From NCBI GenBank assembly GCA_900766045.1, contig CAAFTW010000033.1, positions 1-61,353 of the forward strand: DNA of 61,353 nt. Reading direction: 5' to 3'. A model generated the notes under the pieces. It saw only the letters and a list, made by a program, of their open reading frames with translations. It did no database searches and was not told the DNA's origin. Source of the stretch: Clostridia bacterium (GTDB lineage: Bacteria > Bacillota > Clostridia > Peptostreptococcales > Anaerovoracaceae). Positions 26,555-35,531 of the stretch are shown piece by piece. Both the position numbers and the translations under genes were made by a program. Position 1 is the stretch's first letter, and each line of letters starts with the position of its first letter.

Positions 26555-27931
26555 GTGGATGAAAATATGACTGAACTGAAAGAGATTGTTTCCCGGCAGA
26601 AGGCCTTCTTTAACAGTAACCGGACCAAATCCATTGATTTCCGCATCCGGATGCTGAAAAAACTGGAGCGGGCTGTCAGGGCCAATGAAAAGCAGCTGCT
26701 GTCCGCGCTTCACCATGATCTGGGAAAATCGGAAGCAGAGAGCTATATGACAGAAATTTCCATTGTTTATGGTGAGATTCGTGAGGCAGTCCGCAAGGTC
26801 AGATGGTGGAGCCTGCCGAAGCCGGTTCTGGACTCCGTCGGGACCTTTCCATCCCAGAGTTTTGTCTATCCGGAGCCTTACGGAACGGCTCTGATCATTA
26901 CGCCGTGGAATTATCCGGTCAATCTGTCTCTGGCTCCTCTGACCGCGGCAATCGCGGCAGGAAACTGCGCAGTGTTAAAATGCTCCCGTCAGAGCCGGCG
27001 AACTTCCCAGCTGCTTCATAACATCATGAATCATACCTTTCCGGATTACTATATTTACTGCACGGAAATGGACATTGATTACGAAGCCCTGCTGGATCAG
27101 AACTATGACTATATGTTCTTTACCGGAAGTCCATCTGTCGGAAAAACCGTCATGCAGGCAGCCAGTAAGCATCTGACGCCGCTTTCCCTGGAATTAGGCG
27201 GGAAGAGTCCTTGCATCATTGATGAGACGGCAGACCTGAAACTGGCAGCTAAAAGAGTCGCCTGGGGAAAACTGCTGAATGCTGGTCAGACCTGCATCGC
27301 AGTCGACTATGTACTGGTGCAGAATCAGGTGAAGGAAGCTTTCCTGAACGCTCTGACAGAAGAAATCGACAGAAGATATCCGGACCCGCTGCAGAATGAC
27401 CGTTATCCATGTATTATCAACCGGGAGAGCTTCGACCGTCTGGTCGGCCTGATCGGGACAGAAGAAAAGGTGATCGGCGGTGAGTCTGATCTGGAAAAGC
27501 ATAAGATAGCGCCTGCCATTTTCCCTGAGGCGGATTTTGATCATGAGGTCATGCAGAGAGAGATTTTCGGGCCCCTGCTGCCGGTAATCGGTTATGATCA
27601 TCTGGATCAGGCCGTCAGTGAGGTAAAGAGTCGGGAAAAGCCCCTGGCATGCTATGTATTCACCCGAGACAAAAAACACGCGGACAAGGTCATTCACGAG
27701 CTGTCCTTCGGCGGAGGCTGTGTGAATGATGTCATCATGCATAATGCCAACGGCCATCTGCCCTTCGGCGGAGTCGGAAACAGCGGCATGGGCGCCTATC
27801 ACGGTAAATACGGATTTGACGCCTTCAGCCATAAGAAAGCGGTGCTGAAGAGTATCACACTGCTGGATCTGCCTTTCCGTTATCCGCCGTTTGATGACCG
27901 CAAGCTGAAACTTCTGAAAAAGCTGCTTTAG
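26555..27931 (+). CDS. Aldehyde dehydrogenase, class 3-like
   Basis: 458 residues starting at GTG (GAGGAGG upstream), five bases after the GtrA gene. NAD-binding ITPWNYPVNLSL, the FTGSPSVGKTVM loop, the catalytic Glu in LELGGKSPCI and the nucleophile Cys in NAGQTCIAVDYVLV are all present. Short length and the C-terminal hydrophobic patch match the fatty/aromatic aldehyde dehydrogenase branch. It oxidises an aldehyde to an acid with NAD(P). Last gene of the operon; it may clear the aldehyde made by the aldolase or aminotransferase. Confidence 0.92.
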   Translation: MDENMTELKEIVSRQKAFFNSNRTKSIDFRIRMLKKLERAVRANEKQLLSALHHDLGKSEAESYMTEISIVYGEIREAVRKVRWWSLPKPVLDSVGTFPSQSFVYPEPYGTALIITPWNYPVNLSLAPLTAAIAAGNCAVLKCSRQSRRTSQLLHNIMNHTFPDYYIYCTEMDIDYEALLDQNYDYMFFTGSPSVGKTVMQAASKHLTPLSLELGGKSPCIIDETADLKLAAKRVAWGKLLNAGQTCIAVDYVLVQNQVKEAFLNALTEEIDRRYPDPLQNDRYPCIINRESFDRLVGLIGTEEKVIGGESDLEKHKIAPAIFPEADFDHEVMQREIFGPLLPVIGYDHLDQAVSEVKSREKPLACYVFTRDKKHADKVIHELSFGGGCVNDVIMHNANGHLPFGGVGNSGMGAYHGKYGFDAFSHKKAVLKSITLLDLPFRYPPFDDRKLKLLKKLL

Positions 27932-28049
27932 CTGAGGGAACCGCCTGACAGGATCAGATTTTCTGCCGGGCAGAATTTACCAGACTGAATGACCATGCAA
28001 TGTGCATAAATAGCATGATGATGGCGAAGATATATCCATTCCACTTACG

Positions 28050-28089
28050 AAAAAGGCATCTGCCGGGGATTCCGGCCGATGCCTTTTCT
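28050..28089. terminator. Bidirectional terminator between ALDH and flippase genes
   Basis: AAAAGGCAT..GCCGG pairs with CCGGC..ATGCCTTTT around a short loop, with A and T runs outside both arms. It lies between convergent genes. Confidence 0.85.
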
Positions 28090-28114
28090 AGTCGTTTTAT
28101 ATGTAAAAACGAAT

Positions 28115-29770
28115 TTATCTCTTTGTAAGCTTGTCCACAATCCGCTGGATTTTTTCTCCATGCGGCAGGTGAGCGATTTCTTCTTCGCTCAGGGCATGGA
28201 CGGCGAGTGCCATGAAGGCGTAAACAATCATGCCGACGAGAATGTCAACGACGGTATTCAGGTACAGGCTGGAAGTCAGCTTATACATGACGAAGTTGGT
28301 TCCCAGTACTGCGGCGCCCATGACGAGGGATGCGATCAGCGGTTTTCCGAGGCTTCGGATGAGCTCAAGCTTTACACCTGTAATGCGCTTTAATGCGATA
28401 ATGTCCAGAATAGAAGCGAGGCAGTAGGAGCAGGTGGTTCCGATTGCGGCGCCTCTGACGTTGATGGCATGGACGCCGGTCAGTATCCATGTGATGCAGA
28501 TTTTCAGCGCGATTCCGATGAACAGATTAATGACTGGAATATACTGCTTTCCCAGACCCTGAAGCATGGATGTTGCGATGCTGACCAGAGCCAGGAAGAA
28601 GAAACTGATGGCATAGATCTGCAGGCAGGATGCCGCTGCCGGGGCATGACGCGCCTGGTCACCGTAGAACAGAATCAGGATCGGCTGTGCGATGACGATC
28701 ATGCCGACGATACAAGGCAGAGAAATCAGCTGGGATGCGCGGAATCCGAAGATACAGTCACGTTCCAGCAGGTCGTGGTTCTTAAGTTTCCAGGATCTGG
28801 AAACCATAGGAACAATCGTAGCAGTCAGTGCCTGAATCAGAACCAGCGGAAAACTGATAATCGGCGCTGCCATGGATGTCAGCTGGCCGTACAGGTTTTT
28901 CGCAGCCTCATAACTGTATCCCATTCCGGTAAGGCGGTTCTGAACGATGGCAACATCGATCAGGTTGACAATCGGCATGATGCAGGCAGCGAGAGTGATC
29001 GGGAAAGCGATCCAGATGATGCGCTTAAGAATCGCCTTTCCGGATTCATGAACAGTGCTGTGGTCTTTTGCGACTTTGCGGGCCAGAATATGACGGTACA
29101 TGAAACGGATCCAGATCATGACCAGAAATCCGGCGAGTGCTCCGGCGGAAGCACCCAGGCAGGCTCCTGCAGCTCCCTTCAGGCGCAGCGCTTCAATGCC
29201 GGTATATCCTTCGTTCAATGCGTTCGGAAAGAGTATTCCCTTAAACAGAAGGTATGCAGCGCCAAGGCCGACGATGACGCGGGCAATCTGCTCAGCGATC
29301 TGTGACAGCGCTGTCGGCTGCATGATCTGCAGTCCCTGGAAGAATCCTCTGTAGGAAGACATGATTGGGACGAACAGGAGTGCCGGTGCAGTGGCTTTCA
29401 TGGAAAGTGCTGAAGTCTGAATACCGATGGCCTTTGCGATCGGGTCTGCAAAGAACCAGAGGATCAGGAATCCGGTGATTCCGATGCCCCACATCAGAAG
29501 ACGGGCGATGTGGAAGACTCTCCCCGCTTCCTTGTATTCACCGACAGCGCAGCGTTCAGAAACGAGCTTGGAAATTGCGACCGGAATACCGGATGTGGCG
29601 ACGATCAGGAGAAGACTGTACACATCGTAGGCCGGTGTGTAGTCCGCCATTCCGGATGCGCCAATCCATCGTGTCAGTGGAATACGGAAAGCAAATCCGA
29701 GAAGTTTTACGATGATTCCCGCGGCAGCCAGGATCGCGGCGCCGCCGACAGCTGAATTTTTTCTAGACAT
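28115..29770 (-). CDS. SpoVB/Wzx-type polysaccharide flippase (MATE-like fold)
   Basis: 551 residues with about 14 membrane helices. The N-terminus (GGAAILAAAGIIVKLLGFAFRIPLTRWIG) and the SSYRGFFQGLQIMQPTALSQIAEQ block are typical of the polysaccharide-biosynthesis/SpoVB group within the MOP superfamily, which flips lipid-linked sugars such as lipid II. It could be a MurJ-like or SpoVB protein; sequence alone does not separate these. Single gene, closed by the terminator at 28050. Confidence 0.9.
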   Translation of the reverse strand: MSRKNSAVGGAAILAAAGIIVKLLGFAFRIPLTRWIGASGMADYTPAYDVYSLLLIVATSGIPVAISKLVSERCAVGEYKEAGRVFHIARLLMWGIGITGFLILWFFADPIAKAIGIQTSALSMKATAPALLFVPIMSSYRGFFQGLQIMQPTALSQIAEQIARVIVGLGAAYLLFKGILFPNALNEGYTGIEALRLKGAAGACLGASAGALAGFLVMIWIRFMYRHILARKVAKDHSTVHESGKAILKRIIWIAFPITLAACIMPIVNLIDVAIVQNRLTGMGYSYEAAKNLYGQLTSMAAPIISFPLVLIQALTATIVPMVSRSWKLKNHDLLERDCIFGFRASQLISLPCIVGMIVIAQPILILFYGDQARHAPAAASCLQIYAISFFFLALVSIATSMLQGLGKQYIPVINLFIGIALKICITWILTGVHAINVRGAAIGTTCSYCLASILDIIALKRITGVKLELIRSLGKPLIASLVMGAAVLGTNFVMYKLTSSLYLNTVVDILVGMIVYAFMALAVHALSEEEIAHLPHGEKIQRIVDKLTKR

Positions 29771-30128
29771 ATGTTTTCCCTATTGATCTCAATGAAATAG
29801 TTTTGGTCTGTCTGTCTCTAATAATAAAGGCAGGGCAGAAAACCTACCCGGGCTCTCTTTTAAACGCATGGATGCGTTTTTCAGGCAGACAGTCGTACCG
29901 AATTTCTACTATAACATGAATGACGCAGCTGTATATGAATTTTTTGTGACTTTTCACCGTTTTAGGCAGGAATTTCCGGCGGAACAGAAAAATCATGCCT
30001 GTTTTCTTTTGACGATGTGGAAAGCGTGGTAAAATGTATACATATTGCCTGAACACCGGTAAATTCTGTTTTCAGGCAGACGTCAGCATGTATCTATGAG
30101 AATCTACCAGAAATCAGGAAAAAAATCA
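29771..30128. other. Divergent intergenic region
   Basis: No gene seen. A short hairpin at 29862-29881 (AAACGC...GCGTTT followed by T's in plus direction) lies in the flippase leader. TTGACG (30013-30018) with TAAAAT (30034-30039) is a possible plus-strand promoter for the BASS gene, but the 15-base spacer is short. Confidence 0.4.
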
Positions 30129-31112
30129 ATGAAATATCTTTATTCCTTTAATTCATTTATCGAAAAGCATATCGCCTTCGTCGCGCCGAGCTGTGTCCTG
30201 CTGGGCGTGCTGATCTCCAGGTGGTTTGCGGACTACCAGTGGCTTGCCGCGTATTTCTTTATGGTGATGGCCTTCCAGGGCAGCCTGGGGTCCAATTTCA
30301 AGGCCCTGAAAGACGTCAGCCGCCATCCGCTTCCGGTATTTGTAGTCCTGGCATTTTTACATCTTCTGATGCCGGTTTTAGGTTATCTCCTCGGCATGAT
30401 TTTTTTCCATAATGATATGCATCTGGTCACGGGAATCGTAATCGAGCAGATTGTGCCGGCAGGCATGATGGGAATGACCTGGGCCGAGCTTTATGGCGGA
30501 AATATGGCGCTGTCGCTGTCCATCATGGTTCTGGATACTCTCGTTTCACCTTTCCTGCTCCCGGTGGTCCTGTCGCTGATCCTCGGAACCGTGGTGCACA
30601 TTCCGGCCTGGCCGATGATGCGGAGCATGATCATGATGATCGTCATTCCGTCTCTTCTGGCGCTTACGCTGAACCAGCTGACTCACGGAAAGGCGAAGAA
30701 AACGCTGCGTCCTAAAATCACCCCCTTCGCCAGAATTGCCATGATCTGCGTCATGACTCTGAACAGCACCAAGGTTGCACCATATCTTCTTCACCTGAAG
30801 CCGCTGTATATTCTGGTTCTTCTGTTCATGCTGTTCATCATCGTATTTGCGTACTTTGTGATGTTCGGAATTACCATTCTCATGCGGGTAAAGGTTCCAG
30901 ATGCGACGACCATGATCTTCAGCGGCGGAATCAGAAATATTTCGGTCGGAGCCGTTCTGGCCGCCCAGTATTTCCCGGGCGGAGCGATTTTTCCCGTTCT
31001 GGTGGGAACACTTTTCCAACAGATGCTGGCAGGAATCCTCGGCCATAAATTCGGCAAAATTCTCCGGGAAAGAAGCCGGAAGGAAGCGAGACGGGCTGCA
31101 GAAAATCAATAG
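30129..31112 (+). CDS. Bile acid:sodium symporter (BASS) family transporter
   Basis: 327 residues with about nine or ten membrane helices. FFMVMAFQGSLGSNFKALKDVSRHP, the EQIVPAGMMGMTWAELYGGN segment and GIRNISVGAVLAAQYFPG match the two crossover regions of BASS/SBF transporters, which carry organic anions with sodium. The start at 30129 has AGGAAA upstream; an ATG at 30096 has none. Substrate unknown. Followed by a strong terminator, so single gene. Confidence 0.87.
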   Translation: MKYLYSFNSFIEKHIAFVAPSCVLLGVLISRWFADYQWLAAYFFMVMAFQGSLGSNFKALKDVSRHPLPVFVVLAFLHLLMPVLGYLLGMIFFHNDMHLVTGIVIEQIVPAGMMGMTWAELYGGNMALSLSIMVLDTLVSPFLLPVVLSLILGTVVHIPAWPMMRSMIMMIVIPSLLALTLNQLTHGKAKKTLRPKITPFARIAMICVMTLNSTKVAPYLLHLKPLYILVLLFMLFIIVFAYFVMFGITILMRVKVPDATTMIFSGGIRNISVGAVLAAQYFPGGAIFPVLVGTLFQQMLAGILGHKFGKILRERSRKEARRAAENQ

Positions 31113-31413
31113 GCAGGGGATCAATATCCCGCATATCGGAATTGTGAAAAAACTAACAGTTGAGAGAAAAAATACGCGTTTTGTATTTCACGCGTATTTT
31201 TTTGTATGTTAAAAACTCGTCAATGCTTTAAAATGGCTTGATTACAGTAGTTGGACAAAGAATAAAAAAATTGCGTTAATAAAATATCAATTGTTTCAAA
31301 ATCGGTACAATGATGTATAATATAGACAAGGGAAATGTTCATGAACGTAAACAAAACTTAGAAGTTTTCTCCGGAAAGAATTTCCGGGATCCGATAGAAG
31401 GGAGATGTCAGAG
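31113..31413. other. Intergenic: terminator then promoter
   Basis: No gene. A terminator pairs AAAAAATACGCG (31167-31178) with CGCGTATTTTTTT (31191-31203). A promoter with TTTCAA (31294-31299), 16 bases and TATAAT (31316-31321) follows for the dehydrogenase gene, which has a leader of about 85 bases. Confidence 0.7.
31167..31203 (+). terminator. Intrinsic terminator after the BASS transporter
   Basis: Stem AAAAAATACGCG/CGCGTATTTTTT with a 12-base loop and seven T's. Confidence 0.88.
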
Positions 31414-32373
31414 ATGAGAATGAAGAAGGTTGTAGTAGCAGGCGGAGGTGTCCTGGGTAGTCAGATTGCTTATCAGAGTGCATTTAAAGGATATGACGTA
31501 ACGATCTGGCTGAGAAGTGAAGGTTCCATTGAAAGGGCACGTCCGAAGCTGGAGCATCTTCATCAGGTTTACCAGCAGACGCTGGAAGATCAGAAAAAGC
31601 TCATCGGGCAGCCTCTTGGACCGAGATTGTACGCAAGAGGCCTGATCGATGATTTCAGCAAGGCGACACCAGAAAGCATCGACGGACTGAAGCAGCAGGC
31701 AGAAGCAGCTTATGCAGATCTCCGTCTGGAAACAGATCTTGCAAAGGCAGTCCGCGGTGCGGACATTGTCATTGAGGCAATGGCAGAGAATCCGCAGCAG
31801 AAAAAGGATTTCTACATCCGTCTGGCTCCGCTTCTTTCTGAGAAGACCATCCTCTGCACCAATTCCTCCACACTGCTCCCAAGCATGTTCGCAGAGGATA
31901 CCGGCAGACCGGAGAAATTCCTTGCCCTTCATTTTGCCAATGAGATCTGGAAGAACAACACGGCAGAAGTCATGGGCCATCCGGGAACCGATCCGGAGGT
32001 TTACCAGCAGGTTGTAGAATTTGCGGCAAGCATCGGCATGATTCCTCTGCAGCTCCATAAGGAGCAGCCGGGCTACATCCTGAACAGTCTGCTTGTTCCG
32101 TTCCTGAATGCTGCTGAAGAGCTCCTGGTAAAGGGTGTCGCTGATCCGGAAACGATCGATAAGACCTGGCAGCTGGGAACCGGCGCGCCGGTAGGTCCAT
32201 TCCGCATTCTGGACGTTGTCGGACTGCAGACCGCTTATAATATTGTAAGCAACGCACCGGACGCAACCGAGCCGGGAACCATGAGCAGCCGGATTGCAAA
32301 ACTTCTGGAATCCTATATCCAGCAGGGAAAGACCGGAATGAGTGCTGGCGAAGGATTCTATAAGTATCAGTAA
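31414..32373 (+). CDS. 3-hydroxyacyl-CoA dehydrogenase family protein
   Basis: 319 residues, the length of single-domain HBD/HAD enzymes. Rossmann motif VVVAGGGVLGSQIA at the N-terminus, EAMAENPQQKKDF, TNSSTLLPS and the catalytic His in LALHFANEIWKN. The usual HFFNP becomes HFANE, so the substrate pocket differs from 3-hydroxybutyryl-CoA dehydrogenases; related L-carnitine or other beta-hydroxyacid dehydrogenases are possible. The start at 31414 spaces well from AAGGGAG; an ATG at 31405 overlaps that site. No other beta-oxidation gene is near. Confidence 0.85.
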   Translation: MRMKKVVVAGGGVLGSQIAYQSAFKGYDVTIWLRSEGSIERARPKLEHLHQVYQQTLEDQKKLIGQPLGPRLYARGLIDDFSKATPESIDGLKQQAEAAYADLRLETDLAKAVRGADIVIEAMAENPQQKKDFYIRLAPLLSEKTILCTNSSTLLPSMFAEDTGRPEKFLALHFANEIWKNNTAEVMGHPGTDPEVYQQVVEFAASIGMIPLQLHKEQPGYILNSLLVPFLNAAEELLVKGVADPETIDKTWQLGTGAPVGPFRILDVVGLQTAYNIVSNAPDATEPGTMSSRIAKLLESYIQQGKTGMSAGEGFYKYQ

Positions 32374-32504
32374 GCCCCAGTCCCGAAAGGGATGAATGAT
32401 GATCAGTGATGATTCCGGCAGCGGGGCAGCCGGATAATAATGAGAGATCACCGGTTCGCACCGGGATCTACTATATTCTCAACTGAATCAATCAATGCGG
32501 AATG

Positions 32505-32534
32505 CCGTCAGCGAGTTCATCTCCTGGCGGTTTT
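32505..32534 (+). terminator. Intrinsic terminator upstream of clpB
   Basis: CCGTCAG (32505-32511) pairs with CTGGCGG (32524-32530) using one G-U pair, followed by TTTTCCTTTT. Confidence 0.65.
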
Positions 32535-32552
32535 CCTTTTGTCCAAAAAATA

Positions 32553-32579
32553 TTAGCACTCTAGCGAAATGAGTGCCAA
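32553..32579. promoter_or_regulatory. CIRCE element (HrcA operator)
   Basis: TTAGCACTC, nine bases, then GAGTGCCAA: 17 of the 18 arm positions match the CIRCE consensus. HrcA binds it to repress heat-shock genes. It sits directly upstream of the clpB promoter, so clpB here belongs to the HrcA regulon. Confidence 0.95.
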
Positions 32580-32586
32580 AAAAGTC

Positions 32587-32614
32587 TTTACATCTGGAAA
32601 TGAGTGGGTATAAT
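32587..32614 (+). promoter_or_regulatory. clpB promoter
   Basis: TTTACA (32587-32592) and perfect TATAAT (32609-32614) with a 16-base spacer, immediately after the CIRCE element. Confidence 0.8.
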
Positions 32615-32687
32615 GGAAGCAGAGAGCAGGGAAAAGCGGGCAGGAGTCCCGGCGGCCTGCGCTTGAGAAATAAAGAGGTGAAGGATA

Positions 32688-35303
32688 ATGAAGGTTGAAA
32701 GGTATACGCAGAAACTGCAGGAGGCAGTGGAATCGGCACGTCAGCTGGCACTGGAATACGGTCAGCAGGAACTGATGCCGGAGCATGTCCATCTGGCTCT
32801 GCTGCAGGATGAACAGGGGACCGTCGACCGCATTCTGAAGAATATGAATGTGGATGTGACAGCCATGCAGAGCAGTCTCGGCGCTGAACTGAATAAAATG
32901 CCGAAGGTGTCCGGAAACGCGGATAATGTTTATCTGGGACGCCGCAGCGATCAGCTGTTTACGAAGTCGGAGAACCTTGCGTTTAAGAAGTTTAAGGATG
33001 AGTACGTCAGCACAGAGCATGTGTATCTGATTCTGCTTGAAGAGCACGGAACACCGTCAGCACAGATTCTTCAGCAGTATGGTGTGACAAAGGATAACTT
33101 CCTCAAGGAGCTGATGAAAGTCCGTGGAAATCAGAGAATCACAAGTAACACACCAGAGGACAGCTACGACGCGCTGGAAAAGTATGGACGTGATCTGGTG
33201 GATCTGGCAAAGGAAAACAAGCTGGACCCGGTTATCGGAAGAGATAAGGAAATCCGTGAAATGGTTCAGATCCTGTCCAGAAGAACGAAGAACAACCCGG
33301 TGCTGATCGGTGAGCCTGGTGTCGGCAAGACGGCTGTTGTTGAGGGACTGGCCCAGAGAATTTATGAAGGAAATGTTCCGGATACACTGAAAGACAAGAC
33401 GATTTTTGAGCTGGATATGGGTTCGCTGATTGCGGGTGCCAAGTACAGAGGCGAGTTCGAGGAACGTCTGAAGGCAGTTCTGAAGGAAATCGAGAAATCA
33501 GAGGGACGGATTATTCTGTTCATCGATGAGATTCATACGATTGTCGGTGCCGGAAAGACGGAAGGCTCTATGGATGCCGGCAATATGCTGAAGCCGAAGC
33601 TGGCCAGAGGCGAACTGCACTGCATCGGCGCGACTACGCTGGATGAGTACAGAAAGTACATGGAAAAGGATAAGGCCCTGGAACGTCGTTTCCAGAAGGT
33701 CATGATCGGAGAGCCGACGGTGGAGGATACCATTGCAATCCTGAGAGGACTGAAAGACAGTTTTGAGATTTACCATAAGGGAGTCAGAATCACGGATGAC
33801 GCGCTGATTGCCTGTGCCAAACTGTCTGACCGTTATATCACAGACCGTTTCCTGCCGGATAAGGCCATCGACCTTATGGATGAGGCGGCGGCCAGAATCC
33901 GTACGGAGATCGACAGTGAGCCGAGAGAGCTGGAAGAGATTAAAGGCCGTATCGCTGAACTGAATATCGCCAAGAGTTCACTGAAGAAGGAAGATACCAG
34001 AAGCGCAAAGAACCGTCTGGAGAAACTGAATCAGGAGCTGGCCGATCTGGAAGACCAGAAGAAGGCCATCACTGCTCAGTGGAGCGGCGAGCGTTCCGTT
34101 GCGGACCAGATCAAGAGCGTGAAGGAACAGCTGGATCAGGCTCAGCATGAGAGTGAAGAGGCACAGAGAAGAAGCGACTGGGATCAGGTCGGTAAACTGG
34201 TCAACGGCACAATTCCTCAGCTGAAAGCTCAGCTGAAACAGCTGCAGGATAAGGTTGCAAACAGTAAGGACAGTCAGCTTCTGAAGATGGAAGTCGGCGA
34301 AAACGAGATCGCGGAGATCGTCGCAGACCGCACCGGAATTCCGGTATCCAAGCTGGTTGAGACAGAGAGAAACAAGCTGCTGCATCTTCCGGAAATCCTG
34401 CATAAGAGAGTTATCGGTCAGGATGAAGGTATTCAGGCAGTTTCCGAGGCCATTCTGAGAGCCCGTGCAGGCCTGAAGAATTCCAACCGTCCGATTGGTT
34501 CCTTTATCTTCATGGGACCTACCGGAGTCGGCAAAACAGAACTGGCCAAGGCGCTGACGGAAGCCTTGTTCGACGATGAGAGGAACATGATCCGTATCGA
34601 TATGTCTGAGTACATGGAAAAGTACAGCGTTTCCAGACTGATCGGAGCGCCTCCGGGGTATGTCGGTTATGATGAAGGCGGTCAGCTGACGGAAGCGGTC
34701 CGCAGACGTCCATACAGTGTCGTTCTCTTCGATGAGATCGAGAAGGCACATCCGGATGTCTTCAACCTGCTGCTGCAGCTGCTGGACGATGGACGTCTGA
34801 CCGATAACCAGGGCAGAACCATCGACTTCAAGAACACGGTCATCATCATGACCTCCAATGTCGGAAGCCAGGAACTGCTGAATAACATCAACCAGGACGG
34901 AAGCATCGACCCGGAGGTAAAGGAACGGGTAACCGGAATGCTGCATCAGTACTTCAAGCCGGAGTTCCTGAACCGTATCGATGACATCGTCGTATTCAGC
35001 CCTCTGACCGAGAAGCAGATCGGCGGAATCATCGATCTGAACCTGAAGGAACTGGAGAGCCATCTGGCAGAACGGGAAATTCGTCTGGAGCTTACGGGAA
35101 ATGCCCGCAGATTCATTGCGCATGAATCCTATGATCCGAACTATGGTGCCCGTCCGGTCAGAAGATATCTGCAGAAGCATATCGAGAATGAACTGGCTAA
35201 ACTGATCATTTCCGGTGATGTGATCGACGGAAGCCGGATCACGATTGATGAAGAAGGAGGAAAGCTGACCTTCAATGTACAGGATCCTGTGAATGAAGAA
35301 TAA
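32688..35303 (+). CDS. clpB: ATP-dependent disaggregase ClpB
   Basis: 871 residues, full length. Clp N-domain pair (1-145), first AAA+ module with GEPGVGKT and FIDEIHTIVGAG, a long coiled M-domain (about 400-525, rich in Leu, Glu, Lys and Gln), second AAA+ module with GPTGVGKT and LFDEIEKAHPDVF, and a C-terminal small domain. The M-domain separates it from ClpA/ClpC. It pulls aggregated proteins apart together with DnaK. AGGTGAAGG precedes the ATG. Under CIRCE/HrcA control. Confidence 0.97.
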   Translation: MKVERYTQKLQEAVESARQLALEYGQQELMPEHVHLALLQDEQGTVDRILKNMNVDVTAMQSSLGAELNKMPKVSGNADNVYLGRRSDQLFTKSENLAFKKFKDEYVSTEHVYLILLEEHGTPSAQILQQYGVTKDNFLKELMKVRGNQRITSNTPEDSYDALEKYGRDLVDLAKENKLDPVIGRDKEIREMVQILSRRTKNNPVLIGEPGVGKTAVVEGLAQRIYEGNVPDTLKDKTIFELDMGSLIAGAKYRGEFEERLKAVLKEIEKSEGRIILFIDEIHTIVGAGKTEGSMDAGNMLKPKLARGELHCIGATTLDEYRKYMEKDKALERRFQKVMIGEPTVEDTIAILRGLKDSFEIYHKGVRITDDALIACAKLSDRYITDRFLPDKAIDLMDEAAARIRTEIDSEPRELEEIKGRIAELNIAKSSLKKEDTRSAKNRLEKLNQELADLEDQKKAITAQWSGERSVADQIKSVKEQLDQAQHESEEAQRRSDWDQVGKLVNGTIPQLKAQLKQLQDKVANSKDSQLLKMEVGENEIAEIVADRTGIPVSKLVETERNKLLHLPEILHKRVIGQDEGIQAVSEAILRARAGLKNSNRPIGSFIFMGPTGVGKTELAKALTEALFDDERNMIRIDMSEYMEKYSVSRLIGAPPGYVGYDEGGQLTEAVRRRPYSVVLFDEIEKAHPDVFNLLLQLLDDGRLTDNQGRTIDFKNTVIIMTSNVGSQELLNNINQDGSIDPEVKERVTGMLHQYFKPEFLNRIDDIVVFSPLTEKQIGGIIDLNLKELESHLAEREIRLELTGNARRFIAHESYDPNYGARPVRRYLQKHIENELAKLIISGDVIDGSRITIDEEGGKLTFNVQDPVNEE

Positions 35304-35363
35304 ATCTTCTGACCTGTATACATGGATCTGAAGAAATCTTAAAGAGAAATGAAAAAATTTAAT

Positions 35364-35391
35364 TTGTATTTCCCTTTGAAATGGATATAAT
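35364..35391 (+). promoter_or_regulatory. Orphan promoter downstream of clpB
   Basis: TTGTAT (35364-35369), 16-base spacer, perfect TATAAT (35386-35391). No plus-strand gene follows; a terminator begins 43 bases later. Confidence 0.6.
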
Positions 35392-35397
35392 ATTGAT

Positions 35398-35472
35398 GTA
35401 GGGCCTTTTGCCCGACCATTAAAAAAGCTGGAGAATGAGGCTGCCGTGAGGCGGTCTCATTTTTCTTTTTTG
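35398..35472 (+). ncRNA. Candidate small RNA between clpB and sortase gene
   Basis: Predicted transcript of about 70-75 bases from the promoter at 35364-35391 to the terminator at 35434-35472. It would hold a 5' hairpin GGGC/GCCC (35401-35413, loop CTTTT), an A-rich single-stranded part (ATTAAAAAAG) and the terminator hairpin, a common small-RNA shape. It may equally be just the clpB terminator with a chance promoter. Confidence 0.4.
35434..35472 (+). terminator. Intrinsic terminator, clpB/small RNA
   Basis: AATGAGGCTGCC (35434-35445) pairs with GGCGGTCTCATT (35450-35461) through 12 bp with G-U pairs and a GTGA tetraloop, then TTTTCTTTTTT. Confidence 0.9.
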
Positions 35473-35531
35473 TTTTCATCAGTGAAAAAGCCGCTTCCCG
35501 GGCGGAAAACAGCTTCATTCAGATCCGTATT

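Larger units (their letters stand above)
32374..32687. other. Intergenic region upstream of clpB
   Basis: Contains two hairpins just after the dehydrogenase gene (TCCGGC/GCCGGA near 32413-32434, and AGATC-CCGG/CCGG-ATCT at 32444-32469), a terminator at 32505-32534 and the CIRCE-promoter unit of clpB. No gene. Confidence 0.6.

Noticed and set aside
32444..32469. tRNA T-arm-like sequence GGTTCGCACC
   Set aside because: No acceptor, D or anticodon arms around it; it is one of two hairpins after a coding gene.
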